Assembly: GCF_001729745.1 (NCBI RefSeq) | Contig: NZ_CP017186.1 | Coordinates: 3,596,001-3,660,000, forward strand | DNA: 64,000 nucleotides | Source: Enterobacter hormaechei subsp. hoffmannii | Lineage (GTDB): Bacteria > Pseudomonadota > Gammaproteobacteria > Enterobacterales > Enterobacteriaceae | Direction: 5' to 3' | Shown: positions 41,172 to 50,054 of the stretch, piece by piece | Numbering within the stretch: position 1 is the first letter of the stretch | How the letters are laid out: every line of letters begins with the position of its first letter | Made by a program: the position numbers and the translations under genes | Notes under the pieces: model-generated | What the model saw: only the letters and a program-made list of their open reading frames with translations | Databases searched by the model: none | What the model was told of the DNA's origin: nothing

Positions 41172-41858
41172 CAGCATAAACTCCACCGCATCCGCGGCAT
41201 GGATGGCGGCGGTATCAAAGACCGGTATCGGGCTTTGGTCTGCCGGCACCAGCAGGCCAATTTCGGTACAGCCGAAGATGACTCCTTCCGCCCCCTGCTG
41301 CGCCAGTTTCTCCATCACGCTGACGTACCAGGCGCGCGAAGCTTCGCTGAAGGTGCCGAGGCACAGTTCATCAAAAATAATCTGGTTAATGCGCGCCCGG
41401 TCTGCCTCCTCCGGGATCAGGCTTTCAATCCCGAACTGGCTACTCAGCCGCCCGCGGTAAAAATCCTGCTCCATGGTGTAGCGCGTCCCCAGCAGCGCCA
41501 CGCGCGTCATGCCGGCGGCACGTATGGCACGCCCGGTGGCATCCGCGATATGTAAGAACGGCAGCGAACAGCGGTCTTCAATATGCGACGCCACCTTATG
41601 CATGGTGTTGGTACACAGCAGAATACCCTGCGCGCCCGCACGCTCCAGGCCAAGTGCGGCGTCTGCCAGCATTTGCCCGGCTTTGTCCCACTCCCCGCTC
41701 GACTGGCAGGCTTCTATTTCATGGAAATCCACGCTGTGCAGCAGCAGGCTGGCCGAATGCAGACCGCCCAGACGCTGTTTGACGCCTTCATTAATCAGGC
41801 GGTAGTACGGGATCGTTGATTCCCAGCTCATGCCCCCTAACAGACCGATCGTTTTCAT
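41166..41858 (-). CDS. ygeA: Amino-acid racemase YgeA
   Basis: Asp/Glu racemase superfamily, 230 residues as in E. coli from the ATG with GAGGAAAG upstream; the longer open frame to 42245 covers kdgF on the other strand. The two catalytic cysteines lie in [11 protein letters not shown] and [13 protein letters not shown]. coli YgeA is a broad-spectrum racemase with preference for basic residues such as homoserine and lysine. Its position beside lysA/lysR is conserved. Confidence 0.95.
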   Translation of the reverse strand: MKTIGLLGGMSWESTIPYYRLINEGVKQRLGGLHSASLLLHSVDFHEIEACQSSGEWDKAGQMLADAALGLERAGAQGILLCTNTMHKVASHIEDRCSLPFLHIADATGRAIRAAGMTRVALLGTRYTMEQDFYRGRLSSQFGIESLIPEEADRARINQIIFDELCLGTFSEASRAWYVSVMEKLAQQGAEGVIFGCTEIGLLVPADQSPIPVFDTAAIHAADAVEFMLS

Positions 41859-41956
41859 CTTTCCTCCTGTACGTTTCACCCAGTGAAGCAAACTTGTGAT
41901 CGCCTTTCCAGTTATTTGGCTAAACGTTTTCTTTTCGCTGCGGCTGAGATAAGTTA

Positions 41957-41975
41957 AATGAAACAATGTTTCATT
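41957..41975 (+). promoter_or_regulatory. KdgR operator of kdgF
   Basis: AATGAAACAATGTTTCATT is a perfect inverted repeat of eight bases around AAT and fits the KdgR consensus AATRAAAYnnnGTTTYATT throughout. It ends 18 bases before the kdgF ATG. This is the strongest of the KdgR-type sites in the window. Confidence 0.85.
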
Positions 41976-41993
41976 ACATAACAGGGCGAAAAT

Positions 41994-42317
41994 ATGTTTA
42001 TTTTCCATAAAGAGACCACGCTTGACGATTTGGGCAACGGCGTGACGCGTCGTATTCTGGCGCACGACGGCAGGATGATGGCAGTGGAAGTGAATTTCCA
42101 GCAAGGTGCGATTGGCCCGCTGCATAACCACCCGCATGAGCAGCTCACCTACGTTCTCTCGGGGGAATTTGAGTTCACCATTGGCGAGGAAAAGCATGTG
42201 GTGACGGCGGGCGACACTCTCTATAAAAAGCCGCACGTGATGCACGGCTGCGTTTGCCTCAAACCCGGCACCTTGCTAGATACCTTTACGCCGGTACGCG
42301 AGGATTTCCTGAAATAA
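41994..42317 (+). CDS. kdgF: Cupin protein KdgF
   Basis: 107-residue single cupin. KdgF speeds conversion of 4,5-unsaturated galacturonate, released by Ogl, to the linear ketouronate DKI. The metal motif is [10 protein letters not shown] (His44, 46, 48) with a later His84 in PHVMHGC, typical of the family; the length matches Dickeya and Yersinia KdgF. It is divergent from ygeA, carries the KdgR box in front, and ends at a terminator shared with the convergent fepE-like gene. E. coli K-12 has no gene here. Confidence 0.9.
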   Translation: MFIFHKETTLDDLGNGVTRRILAHDGRMMAVEVNFQQGAIGPLHNHPHEQLTYVLSGEFEFTIGEEKHVVTAGDTLYKKPHVMHGCVCLKPGTLLDTFTPVREDFLK

Positions 42318-42346
42318 AAAAAGGCGCTCATCAGAGCGCCTTTTTT
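42314..42346. terminator. Bidirectional terminator between kdgF and the fepE-like gene
   Basis: AAAAAAAGGCGCTC-ATCA-GAGCGCCTTTTTT: a GC-rich stem with A run on the left and T run on the right, so it works on both strands. Confidence 0.93.
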
Positions 42347-42350
42347 CATG

Positions 42351-43487
42351 TTATTCCGTAACCGGCTCAGGAAGTTGTTCCGGCAGCGGGTTGCGGGAGC
42401 GCATTGCTTCGCGCAGCAGCACGCTGCCACAGGCGAACAGCCCACCCAGAATACCCGCCAGCAGCACGATCAGTGCTTTGCCCGGGCCATCTTTTTTCAC
42501 CGGCATAGAAGGAGAGAGCTGGTATTTGAACGGCTCCAGGCTCACGTCTTCGAAGGAGAGTTTTTGCAGCTGCGCCAGATAGTATTCGCGGTTCTGGAAA
42601 TCAGCGTTCAGCTCAGAAACATCCTTCAGATTTTTTTCAATCTGCAATTTCTGCGCAATCCCGTCCGCGCCGAGCGCGACGGAGTAATCCGGATCGTCTT
42701 TCACCGCCTGTCCGTTACTGTAAACCGGCTTTTTGATCCCTGCCGCGTTCGCCACTTCCAGCGAGTAGTTAAGGCGTTGCAGGTTGGTATTGTGGATATT
42801 GGTCAGTCGAACCCGATCCAGCTCCAGCTGCTGCTGAACCGTTTTGGTTCTCAGGATCAGCTGATCGCGGATGTTTTGCATGGTCTCCTGCTCGACGATG
42901 CGGGAAATGTACTGAATGTAACCATTCAACACTTTCTGCGCGTCCTCTGCCGTTGGGGCAGTGAAGCTTAACGTCCAGGAGAGATACGGTGCTTTATCAG
43001 CATTTTTTTCCTGGGTGTTATCAATAGCCTTCATCTTTTCGGCGATATTGACCACCGCGCGGTGCAGCTCCAGCGGGTCAACCTCGGCGCCATCGAGCTG
43101 AGCCATCACGTAAGGAGAGCTCTTCATGTACTCTTCAAGCAGGGACTGAGACTGAAACTTTTTTATAAAGAGATTAAATACATCCGCACTGGTAACTTTA
43201 ACGTCCACATCAAGCACCTGCAGCGTCACCATCATCTGGCGCAGCGAACTCCACTGCGTCTGTTCCGCTGGCGTAATGACCGCTTTACTGGTCCATTTTT
43301 GCGGTATCAGGAAGGCGATTGCCAGGCCGACCAGTGCAAATGCAAACACAATGGTAATGATGCGTTTTTTTGCTGCCAGCAGGACGTCCAGCAGACCCAG
43401 GAGATCTATTTCTTTAGCGCTGACCGCCGGGGGAGCATAGTGAGGAAAGTTGAGATCCGTATGTTGTTTGAAATCCATTGCTGACAT
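42351..43487 (-). CDS. fepE: FepE/Wzz-like O-antigen chain-length regulator
   Basis: 378 residues, the size of FepE (377 in E. coli). It is a polysaccharide co-polymerase: transmembrane segments near residues 40-60 (IITIVFAFALVGLAIAFLIP) and near 340-360 enclose a large periplasmic coiled-coil domain. The FepE hallmark ANAAGIKKPVYSNGQAVKD and the C-terminal proline-glycine PVKKDGPGKALIVLL are present. FepE sets very long O-antigen chains in Salmonella. In E. coli fepE lies in the enterobactin cluster; here it stands alone amid pectin genes, with no iron or LPS gene beside it. A ribosome site (AAGAAGAA) precedes the chosen ATG. Confidence 0.88.
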   Translation of the reverse strand: MSAMDFKQHTDLNFPHYAPPAVSAKEIDLLGLLDVLLAAKKRIITIVFAFALVGLAIAFLIPQKWTSKAVITPAEQTQWSSLRQMMVTLQVLDVDVKVTSADVFNLFIKKFQSQSLLEEYMKSSPYVMAQLDGAEVDPLELHRAVVNIAEKMKAIDNTQEKNADKAPYLSWTLSFTAPTAEDAQKVLNGYIQYISRIVEQETMQNIRDQLILRTKTVQQQLELDRVRLTNIHNTNLQRLNYSLEVANAAGIKKPVYSNGQAVKDDPDYSVALGADGIAQKLQIEKNLKDVSELNADFQNREYYLAQLQKLSFEDVSLEPFKYQLSPSMPVKKDGPGKALIVLLAGILGGLFACGSVLLREAMRSRNPLPEQLPEPVTE

Positions 43488-43730
43488 AACTGTTCTTCTT
43501 TTAAGGATGCAGTGAAATTCTGCCTGACTGGTTCCGGTTTAAGAAATCATACAAGAATGTAAGAATTATCTGAATGCCGAATTGGTACATCTGTAGACCT
43601 GCTATCAGATCTGGTAGTTAGCCACGCTGCGTGACTATTGTTTTTCCCGTTTCCACTTGTGCTTCGTATCGCCTCCTCGCAGCCCCGACGAACGTCCGTG
43701 AAAAGGCAAAAATGCCACCTCCCTCACTAT

Positions 43731-43749
43731 ATTGAAACAGCGTTTCGAC
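43731..43749 (+). promoter_or_regulatory. KdgR-type box 1 upstream of togMNAB
   Basis: ATTGAAACAGCGTTTCGAC keeps the GAAACnnnGTTTC core. It lies about 280 bases before the togM start, inside the 543-base gap 43488-44030 that holds no convincing gene. Confidence 0.65.
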
Positions 43750-43806
43750 GCTGATCACATTTCCATCATTAAGCGAATGACGCAGAAATAAATCGCAATA
43801 ATATAA

Positions 43807-43825
43807 AATAAAACGATGTTTTAGT
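43807..43825 (+). promoter_or_regulatory. KdgR-type box 2 upstream of togMNAB
   Basis: AATAAAACGATGTTTTAGT fits AATRAAACnnnGTTTYA at nearly all core positions. It lies 76 bases from box 1, centre to centre, and about 205 bases before togM. The gap otherwise holds only an unconvincing 82-codon frame on the minus strand. Confidence 0.68.
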
Positions 43826-44030
43826 ATCCAAGAACGGCGGTTCAGCTCTTTTGAAACCCAACGCATTTAGCGCAAAGAGGAAGGCAAAAAGGCGTTAAAA
43901 AACAATTTTATATTTAGCCGACGCCAGATATTGCACCCTAAAACTCAGCTCTCATGCCGCGCGATGCTGGCCTGGGAAGATGTAACAAAGCAGATTCCGT
44001 TTTAAACCATTGATCGCCAGGTAGGTATGT

Positions 44031-44921
44031 ATGAATGAAAACAAGCTGCTGGGGCTCGCATGGATATCACCCTACATCATCGGGTTGATACTCTTTACGG
44101 CATTCCCCTTCGTCTCATCATTTTTCCTCAGCTTTACGGATTACGATTTGATGAGTCCGCCGGTGTTTAACGGCATCGAAAACTATCGCTACATGTTTAC
44201 CGAAGACACGCTCTTCTGGAAATCCATGGGCGTGACCTTTGCATACGTATTTTTAACCATTCCGTTAAAGCTCGCCTTCGCATTAGGGATTGCCTTTGTC
44301 CTGAACTTTAAATTACGCGGCATCGGATTTTTCCGTACTGCCTACTATATTCCGTCGATCCTCGGCAGTTCCGTCGCCATTGCCGTATTGTGGCGCGCCT
44401 TATTTGCGATCGATGGCCTGCTGAACAGCTTTATCGGCGTATTTGGTTTTGACCCGGTGAACTGGCTGGGTGAACCGTCACTGGCGCTAATGTCCGTTAC
44501 CCTGCTGCGCGTCTGGCAGTTCGGTTCCGCGATGGTCATCTTCCTGGCCGCGCTGCAAAACGTACCGCAGTCCCAGTATGAAGCGGCGATGATCGATGGC
44601 GCATCGAAATGGCAGATGTTCATGAAGGTGACCGTGCCGCTGATTACGCCGGTGATCTTCTTCAACTTCATCATGCAGACCACGCAGGCGTTCCAGGAAT
44701 TTACCGGGCCGTACGTGATCACCGGCGGCGGGCCGACCTATTCGACCTACCTGTTCTCGCTCTACATCTACGACACCGCGTTTAAGTATTTCGATATGGG
44801 TTATGGCGCGGCGCTGGCGTGGATCCTGTTCCTGGTGGTGGCCGTCTTCGCCGGTATCGCCTTTAAGTCGTCGAAATACTGGGTGTTCTACTCCGCCGAT
44901 AAAGGAGGCAAAAATGGCTGA
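44031..44921 (+). CDS. togM: Oligogalacturonide ABC transporter permease TogM
   Basis: MalF/UgpA-type inner-membrane permease, 296 residues, six predicted helices. The EAA loop that docks on the ATPase reads EAAMIDGASKWQMFMKVTVP near residues 184-203. First gene of togM-togN-togA-togB. The transporter name rests on the KdgR-type boxes upstream and on the neighbouring pectin genes; the sequence itself shows only a carbohydrate ABC permease. Confidence 0.85.
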   Translation: MNENKLLGLAWISPYIIGLILFTAFPFVSSFFLSFTDYDLMSPPVFNGIENYRYMFTEDTLFWKSMGVTFAYVFLTIPLKLAFALGIAFVLNFKLRGIGFFRTAYYIPSILGSSVAIAVLWRALFAIDGLLNSFIGVFGFDPVNWLGEPSLALMSVTLLRVWQFGSAMVIFLAALQNVPQSQYEAAMIDGASKWQMFMKVTVPLITPVIFFNFIMQTTQAFQEFTGPYVITGGGPTYSTYLFSLYIYDTAFKYFDMGYGAALAWILFLVVAVFAGIAFKSSKYWVFYSADKGGKNG

Positions 44922-45816
44922 TATTCAACAACTCTCCACGGCAAGAAGCATCGCCGAACGCGAAGTAGCCCGCACGCTGCGCAGAGAGAAAATCAATGCC
45001 ACCGTTCGCTATGCGATCCTGCTGTTTGTCGGCCTGCTGATGCTTTACCCGCTGGTGTGGATGTTCTCCGCGTCGTTCAAACCGAACCACGAGATCTTCA
45101 CCACCCTGAGCCTGTGGCCTGCACATGCCACCTGGGACGGCTTCATCAACGGCTGGAAAACCGGCACCGAGTACAACTTCGGCCACTACATGCTGAACAC
45201 CTTTAAGTATGTGATCCCGAAAGTGATCCTGACCATTATCTCCTCCACCATCGTGGCGTATGGCTTTGCCCGCTTCGAGATCCCGTGGAAGAAGTTCTGG
45301 TTCGCCACGCTCATTACCACCATGCTGCTACCCAGCACCGTGCTGCTGATCCCGCAGTACCTGATGTTCCGTGAAATGGGCATGCTGAACAGCTATATGC
45401 CGCTGTACCTGCCGCTGGCCTTCGCCACCCAGGGGTTCTTCGTCTTCATGCTGATCCAGTTCCTGCGCGGCGTCCCGCGTGACATGGAAGAGGCGGCGCA
45501 GATTGACGGCTGTAACTCCCTTCAGGTGCTGTGGTACGTGGTTGTGCCGATCCTTAAACCGGCCATTATCTCCGTCGCCCTGTTCCAGTTCATGTGGTCC
45601 ATGAACGACTTTATCGGGCCGCTGATTTATGTCTATAGCGTGGATAAATACCCGATTGCACTGGCGCTGAAAATGTCCATCGACGTCACCGAAGGGGCGC
45701 CGTGGAACGAAATTCTGGCAATGGCGAGCATCTCCATTCTGCCATCCATCATTGTCTTCTTCCTGGCACAGCGCTACTTCGTACAGGGCGTCACCAGCAG
45801 CGGAATTAAAGGTTAA
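44914..45816 (+). CDS. togN: Oligogalacturonide ABC transporter permease TogN
   Basis: MalG-type permease, 300 residues from the ATG preceded by AAAGGAGG. It overlaps the togM end by 8 bases. A basic cytoplasmic N-terminus precedes six helices; the EAA loop is EEAAQIDGCNSLQVLWYVVVP. The longer open frame starting at 44803 lies within togM and is not expected to be used. Confidence 0.86.
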   Translation: MADIQQLSTARSIAEREVARTLRREKINATVRYAILLFVGLLMLYPLVWMFSASFKPNHEIFTTLSLWPAHATWDGFINGWKTGTEYNFGHYMLNTFKYVIPKVILTIISSTIVAYGFARFEIPWKKFWFATLITTMLLPSTVLLIPQYLMFREMGMLNSYMPLYLPLAFATQGFFVFMLIQFLRGVPRDMEEAAQIDGCNSLQVLWYVVVPILKPAIISVALFQFMWSMNDFIGPLIYVYSVDKYPIALALKMSIDVTEGAPWNEILAMASISILPSIIVFFLAQRYFVQGVTSSGIKG

Positions 45817-45828
45817 GAGGGAAATACC

Positions 45829-46956
45829 ATGGCTGAAGTTATTTTCAACAAGCTGGAAAAGGTCTACTCCAACGGTTTTAAAGCGGTACACGCTATCGAT
45901 CTTAAAATCGCCGAAGGGGAATTCATGGTGATCGTCGGCCCATCCGGCTGCGCCAAATCCACTACTCTGCGCATGCTGGCGGGACTGGAAACCATCAGCG
46001 GCGGCGAGGTGCGTATCGGCGACAAGATCGTGAACAACCTCGCGCCGAAAGAGCGCGGGATTGCGATGGTGTTCCAGAACTACGCCCTCTATCCACACAT
46101 GACGGTGCGCGAGAATCTGGCCTTTGGCCTCAAGTTGAGCAAGCTGCCGAAAGATCAGATTGAGTCCCAGGTGAATGAAGCCGCCAAAATTCTCGAGCTG
46201 GAAGAGCTGCTCGACCGCCTGCCGCGCCAGCTTTCCGGCGGCCAGGCGCAGCGCGTGGCGGTAGGCCGTGCGATTGTGAAAAAACCGGATGTGTTCCTGT
46301 TCGATGAGCCGCTTTCAAACCTCGACGCCAAACTGCGCGCCTCGATGCGTATCCGTATTTCCGACCTGCACAAGCAGCTGAAGAAATCCGGAAAACCGGC
46401 CACCACCGTTTACGTGACCCACGACCAGACCGAAGCGATGACCATGGGCGACCGCATCTGCGTGATGAAGCTCGGCCATATCATGCAGGTGGATACGCCG
46501 GACAATCTCTACCACAAGCCGAAGAACATGTTCGTGGCGGGCTTTATCGGCGCGCCGGAGATGAATATACGCAAAAGCGTGCTGGTCGAAAAAGCGGGAC
46601 AGCTGCACATCGCCATTGGAGATGAAAGCATGCCGCTGAACGCGGAGAAGCAGGAGAAAGTCGCCGCTTACGCGGGTCAGGAGATCTTCTTCGGCGTGCG
46701 TCCGGAATTTGTGTCGCTCTCTGATGAGCCCTTCCCGAACGGCGGCTGTAGCGGGGAGATGGTGCGCGTTGAGAACATGGGCCACGAATTCTTTGTGTAC
46801 CTGAAGGTCGCGGACTACGAACTGACCGCCAGAATCCCGTCCGATGAAGCTAAACCAATGATTGATAAGGGACTTCATCGTAAGGTGTATTTCACGTTTG
46901 ATATGAATAAGTGTCATATTTTTGACGCAAAAACTGAACAGAACCTCTCTCTCTGA
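45829..46956 (+). CDS. togA: Oligogalacturonide ABC transporter ATP-binding protein TogA
   Basis: MalK/UgpC-type ATPase, 375 residues. Walker A is GPSGCAKSTT near 38-47 (Ala where Gly is usual), signature LSGGQAQRVAVGRA, Walker B DVFLFDEPLSNLDAKLR, switch His in VYVTHDQTEAMT. A C-terminal OB-fold (TOBE-like) domain covers about 240-375. It starts 12 bases after togN. Promiscuous sugar ATPases exist, so sharing with other importers cannot be excluded. Confidence 0.87.
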   Translation: MAEVIFNKLEKVYSNGFKAVHAIDLKIAEGEFMVIVGPSGCAKSTTLRMLAGLETISGGEVRIGDKIVNNLAPKERGIAMVFQNYALYPHMTVRENLAFGLKLSKLPKDQIESQVNEAAKILELEELLDRLPRQLSGGQAQRVAVGRAIVKKPDVFLFDEPLSNLDAKLRASMRIRISDLHKQLKKSGKPATTVYVTHDQTEAMTMGDRICVMKLGHIMQVDTPDNLYHKPKNMFVAGFIGAPEMNIRKSVLVEKAGQLHIAIGDESMPLNAEKQEKVAAYAGQEIFFGVRPEFVSLSDEPFPNGGCSGEMVRVENMGHEFFVYLKVADYELTARIPSDEAKPMIDKGLHRKVYFTFDMNKCHIFDAKTEQNLSL

Positions 46957-46969
46957 TGGAGTGATAAAA

Positions 46970-48256
46970 ATGAAAAAAGTGCTTTTAAGCGCAGCTATCT
47001 CCGCGACCCTGGGCCTTACCGCTTTGCCATCGATGGCGCAGAATGTGGATTTACGGATGTCCTGGTGGGGCGGCAACGGCCGTCACCAGGTCACCCTGAA
47101 AGCGCTGGAGGAGTTCCATAAGCAGAACCCGGACATCAACGTGAAAGCGGAATACACCGGCTGGGACGGTCACCTCTCCCGTCTGACCACCCAGATTGCG
47201 GGTGGAACCGAGCCAGACGTAATGCAGACGAACTGGAACTGGCTGCCGATCTTCTCCAAAACCGGTGACGGCTTCTACGATCTAAACAAGATGAAAGAGG
47301 TGATCGACCTGTCGCAGTTCGATCCCAAAGAGCTGCAAACCACCACCGTGGATGGCAAGCTGAACGGCATTCCGATCTCGGTGACGGCGCGGGTGTTCTA
47401 CTTCAATGACGAAACCTGGAAAAAAGCGGGTATTGCGTACCCGAAAACCTGGGACGAGCTGATGGCGGCCGGTAAAACCTTCGAAAGCAAGCTCGGTAAG
47501 CAATACTATCCGGTGATCCTGGAGCACCAGGATACGCTGGCGCTGCTGAATTCGTACATGATCCAGAAGTACAACATTCCTGCGGTGGATGAGAAAACCA
47601 AAAAGTTCAGCTACACAAAGGAACAGTGGGTGGAGTTCTTCCAGACCTACAAAAAGCTGATCGACAGCCACGTCATGCCGGACACCAAATATTATGCCTC
47701 ATTTGGTAAGAGCAACATGTATGAGATGAAGCCGTGGATCCAGGGAGAATGGGGCGGCACCTATATGTGGAACTCCACCATCAACAAATATTCCGACAAC
47801 CTGAAGCCACCGGCGAAACTGGAGCTGGGCAGCTACCCAATGCTGCCGGGCGCCACCGACGCGGGCCTGTTCTTCAAACCGGCGCAAATGCTGTCGATTG
47901 GTAAGTCGACCAAAAACCCGGAAGCGGCGGCGAAGCTGATTAATTTCCTGCTCAACAGCAAAGAAGGGGTCGATACGCTGGGCCTTGAGCGTGGCGTACC
48001 GCTGAGCAAAGTAGCGGTGCAGAATCTGACTGAAGACGGCACCATTAAAGAGGACGATCCTTCCGTGGCAGGCCTGCGTCTGGCGCAGTCGCTGCCGGCG
48101 AAACTCACCGTCTCGCCATACTTTGACGACCCACAGATTGTGGCGCAGTTCGGTACTTCTTTGCAGTATATAGACTACGGCCAGAAAACCGTGGAAGAGA
48201 CGGCCGCTGACTTCCAGCGTCAGGCGGAGCGTATTTTGAGACGTGCGATGCGGTAA
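46970..48256 (+). CDS. togB: Oligogalacturonide-binding periplasmic protein TogB
   Basis: Family 1 extracellular solute-binding protein, 428 residues. A Sec signal peptide covers residues 1-22 (MKKVLLSAAISATLG... cut after SMA). The mature N-terminus begins QNVDLRMSWWGGNGRH, and PDVMQTNWNWL is the usual hinge-side motif. The chosen ATG has GGAG 8 bases upstream and is 13 bases past togA. It delivers di- and trigalacturonides to TogMN if the operon name is right. Confidence 0.86.
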   Translation: MKKVLLSAAISATLGLTALPSMAQNVDLRMSWWGGNGRHQVTLKALEEFHKQNPDINVKAEYTGWDGHLSRLTTQIAGGTEPDVMQTNWNWLPIFSKTGDGFYDLNKMKEVIDLSQFDPKELQTTTVDGKLNGIPISVTARVFYFNDETWKKAGIAYPKTWDELMAAGKTFESKLGKQYYPVILEHQDTLALLNSYMIQKYNIPAVDEKTKKFSYTKEQWVEFFQTYKKLIDSHVMPDTKYYASFGKSNMYEMKPWIQGEWGGTYMWNSTINKYSDNLKPPAKLELGSYPMLPGATDAGLFFKPAQMLSIGKSTKNPEAAAKLINFLLNSKEGVDTLGLERGVPLSKVAVQNLTEDGTIKEDDPSVAGLRLAQSLPAKLTVSPYFDDPQIVAQFGTSLQYIDYGQKTVEETAADFQRQAERILRRAMR

Positions 48257-48261
48257 ACACT

Positions 48262-48320
48262 AAGCCGCTTACCCGGCCTACACGGTATCGTAGGCCCGGT
48301 AAGCGAAGCGCCACCGGGCA
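48262..48320. repeat. REP pair (BIME) between togB and araE
   Basis: GCTTACCCGGCCTAC at 48267-48281 and GTAGGCCCGGTAAGCGAAGC at 48290-48309 are inverted copies of the REP sequence also found in the array at 53269-53643. They lie between two convergent stops and may protect 3' ends. Confidence 0.85.
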
Positions 48321-48326
48321 ATTACA

Positions 48327-49742
48327 TTACACGCCGATATTACGTAGTTTCTCCCCTCTCATCAGCTTGCGTTCAATATGCTCCAGGGTCACGCCCTTGG
48401 TTTCGGGGATCAGCCAGAAGGTCACACCGATAAACGCCACGTTCAGCACCGTATAGAGCCAGAAGGTGCCTGCCGCGCCAATCGCATCCAGCAGCGTCAG
48501 GAAGGTCGCGCCAATGATCATGTTCGACACCCAGTTGGTGGTGGTGGAACAGGTGATACCAAAGTCGCGGCATTTCAGCGGCTGTATTTCAGAGCACAGG
48601 ATCCACACCACCGGCGCGGCGCTCATCGCGTAACCGGCGATACACATCATGGTCATGCCCACGGAGAGCCAGGAGAGGCCGCTTGACGCCGTGCCGTTAT
48701 CGAACTGCATCAGGCAGTAGCCAAGGATTAAGGTGCCGAGCGCCATCACGCTAAAGCCAATTTTCAGGGCGGGTTTACGTCCGGCCTTATCAACGGTGAA
48801 CACCGCGATAAAGGTGGCGAACATAAAGGTCAGCCCCACCACCAGCGTGGCGATCATCTGCTGTTCGGTGGTGGTAAAACCGGCCATTTTAAAAATGCGC
48901 GGGGCGTAATACATAATGATGTTCATCCCCGTAAACTGCTGCATCGCCTGTAACAGCATGCCGAGGAACACTGCGCGGCGCACGTTGCGGTTCGCCTTAA
49001 ACAGGGACCAGCCGCCCTGCTTCAGCTTCAGGCTTTCGCGGATTTCGTTCAGCTCTTCACGCGCTTTTTCAGACGTGTCGCGCAACATGCGCAGCACCTC
49101 TTCCGCCTCCACGTGACGCCCTTTTTGCGCCAGCCAGCGCGGGCTGTTCGGCAGGAAAATGACTAACACAATCAGCACCAGCGCAGGCAGCGCCAGCACG
49201 CCAAGCATTGCCCGCCAGTTGCCGCTGTAGCTGAAGTACGTATCCGACAGAAACGCCAGCACGATACCGAGCGTCACCATCAGCTGATACATACTGATCA
49301 TCTTCCCGCGCACGTTCTCACTTGCCATTTCAGAGAGATAAAGCGGCGCGGTGTAGGACGCGATACCCACCGCTACGCCAAGCAACACGCGTGAAAGCAG
49401 CAGCACTTCTATGTTTGTCGCAAACGCGGAGCCGATGGAGCCTGCGACGAACAGGATCGCCCCAACCATCAGGCTGTATTTGCGCCCGAGACGGAACGAC
49501 AGCCAGCCGTTAAACAACGCGCCGATGGCCGCGCCCAGCATCATGCTGCTCACCACCCACTCTTGCAGGCGGCTGCTTAACGTAAAGTGGTCGGTAATAA
49601 AGGGCAGTGCGCCAGCGATAACGCCGATATCCAGACCAAACAGTAGACCGGCTACGGCGGCCGCAACAGAAACAAACTGGTTCATGCGTCGGGTATCGCG
49701 CAGCGCAGCGGGCATAAGGGTAGAGTCATTTATAGATGTCAT
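48327..49742 (-). CDS. araE: Arabinose-proton symporter AraE
   Basis: Sugar-porter MFS protein with 12 helices, 471 residues from the ATG with AGGA upstream. Signatures: [25 protein letters not shown] (loop 2-3), [28 protein letters not shown] and the C-terminal [12 protein letters not shown]. Nearly identical to E. coli AraE along its length. An AraC half-site and a CRP-like site are present upstream. Its place beside kduD is conserved. Confidence 0.97.
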   Translation of the reverse strand: MTSINDSTLMPAALRDTRRMNQFVSVAAAVAGLLFGLDIGVIAGALPFITDHFTLSSRLQEWVVSSMMLGAAIGALFNGWLSFRLGRKYSLMVGAILFVAGSIGSAFATNIEVLLLSRVLLGVAVGIASYTAPLYLSEMASENVRGKMISMYQLMVTLGIVLAFLSDTYFSYSGNWRAMLGVLALPALVLIVLVIFLPNSPRWLAQKGRHVEAEEVLRMLRDTSEKAREELNEIRESLKLKQGGWSLFKANRNVRRAVFLGMLLQAMQQFTGMNIIMYYAPRIFKMAGFTTTEQQMIATLVVGLTFMFATFIAVFTVDKAGRKPALKIGFSVMALGTLILGYCLMQFDNGTASSGLSWLSVGMTMMCIAGYAMSAAPVVWILCSEIQPLKCRDFGITCSTTTNWVSNMIIGATFLTLLDAIGAAGTFWLYTVLNVAFIGVTFWLIPETKGVTLEHIERKLMRGEKLRNIGV

Positions 49743-49823
49743 AGTTTCCTGCCTCAACAGCGAAATTCGTTAAGTGAAATTACGAGATACCGGAAGAAAG
49801 TGTCAGGTCGGAACTGGTGAAGA

Positions 49824-49840
49824 TATGGATTATTTCGCTA
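49824..49840 (-). promoter_or_regulatory. AraC half-site of araE
   Basis: On the minus strand this reads TAGCGAAATAATCCATA, an exact match to TAGC-N7-TCCATA. It lies 82 bases upstream of the araE start. The adjacent second half-site (4 bases downstream) is poor. Confidence 0.78.
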
Positions 49841-49853
49841 CGACATACCGTTC

Positions 49854-49869
49854 TGTGATGGACATTACA
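49854..49869 (-). promoter_or_regulatory. CRP-like site of araE
   Basis: TGTGATGGACATTACA fits TGTGA-N6-TCACA at nine of ten core bases. It sits just upstream of the AraC site, as in arabinose promoters. Confidence 0.65.
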
Positions 49870-50008
49870 ATTTCAAATCAGGGTGGTTTAACCTTATTTT
49901 TTATTAATTAGTTAATATTTAAGCAATAAATGTGTGATACCCGTCATTTATTCCTTTTTAGTATGGATTTTTCATCTTTAAGGATATGGATAAAGCCAAT
50001 TTTGGCGC

Positions 50009-50040
50009 AAAAAAAACCTCTACCCGAGGGCAGAGGTTCT
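50009..50040 (-). terminator. Intrinsic terminator of kduID
   Basis: On the minus strand AACCTCTGCCC-TCGGGTAGAGGTT is followed by eight T, 15 bases after the kduD stop. Confidence 0.9.
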
Positions 50041-50054
50041 TTATTAAGGCTGAA

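Noticed and set aside
41859..42245. Long N-terminal extension of YgeA
   Set aside because: It is antisense to kdgF; the ATG at 41858 has GAGGAAAG and gives 230 residues as in E. coli.
43618..43866. 82-codon open frame on the minus strand between the fepE-like gene and togM
   Set aside because: It runs across both KdgR-type boxes and has no ribosome site or recognisable domain; the region is better read as regulatory DNA.
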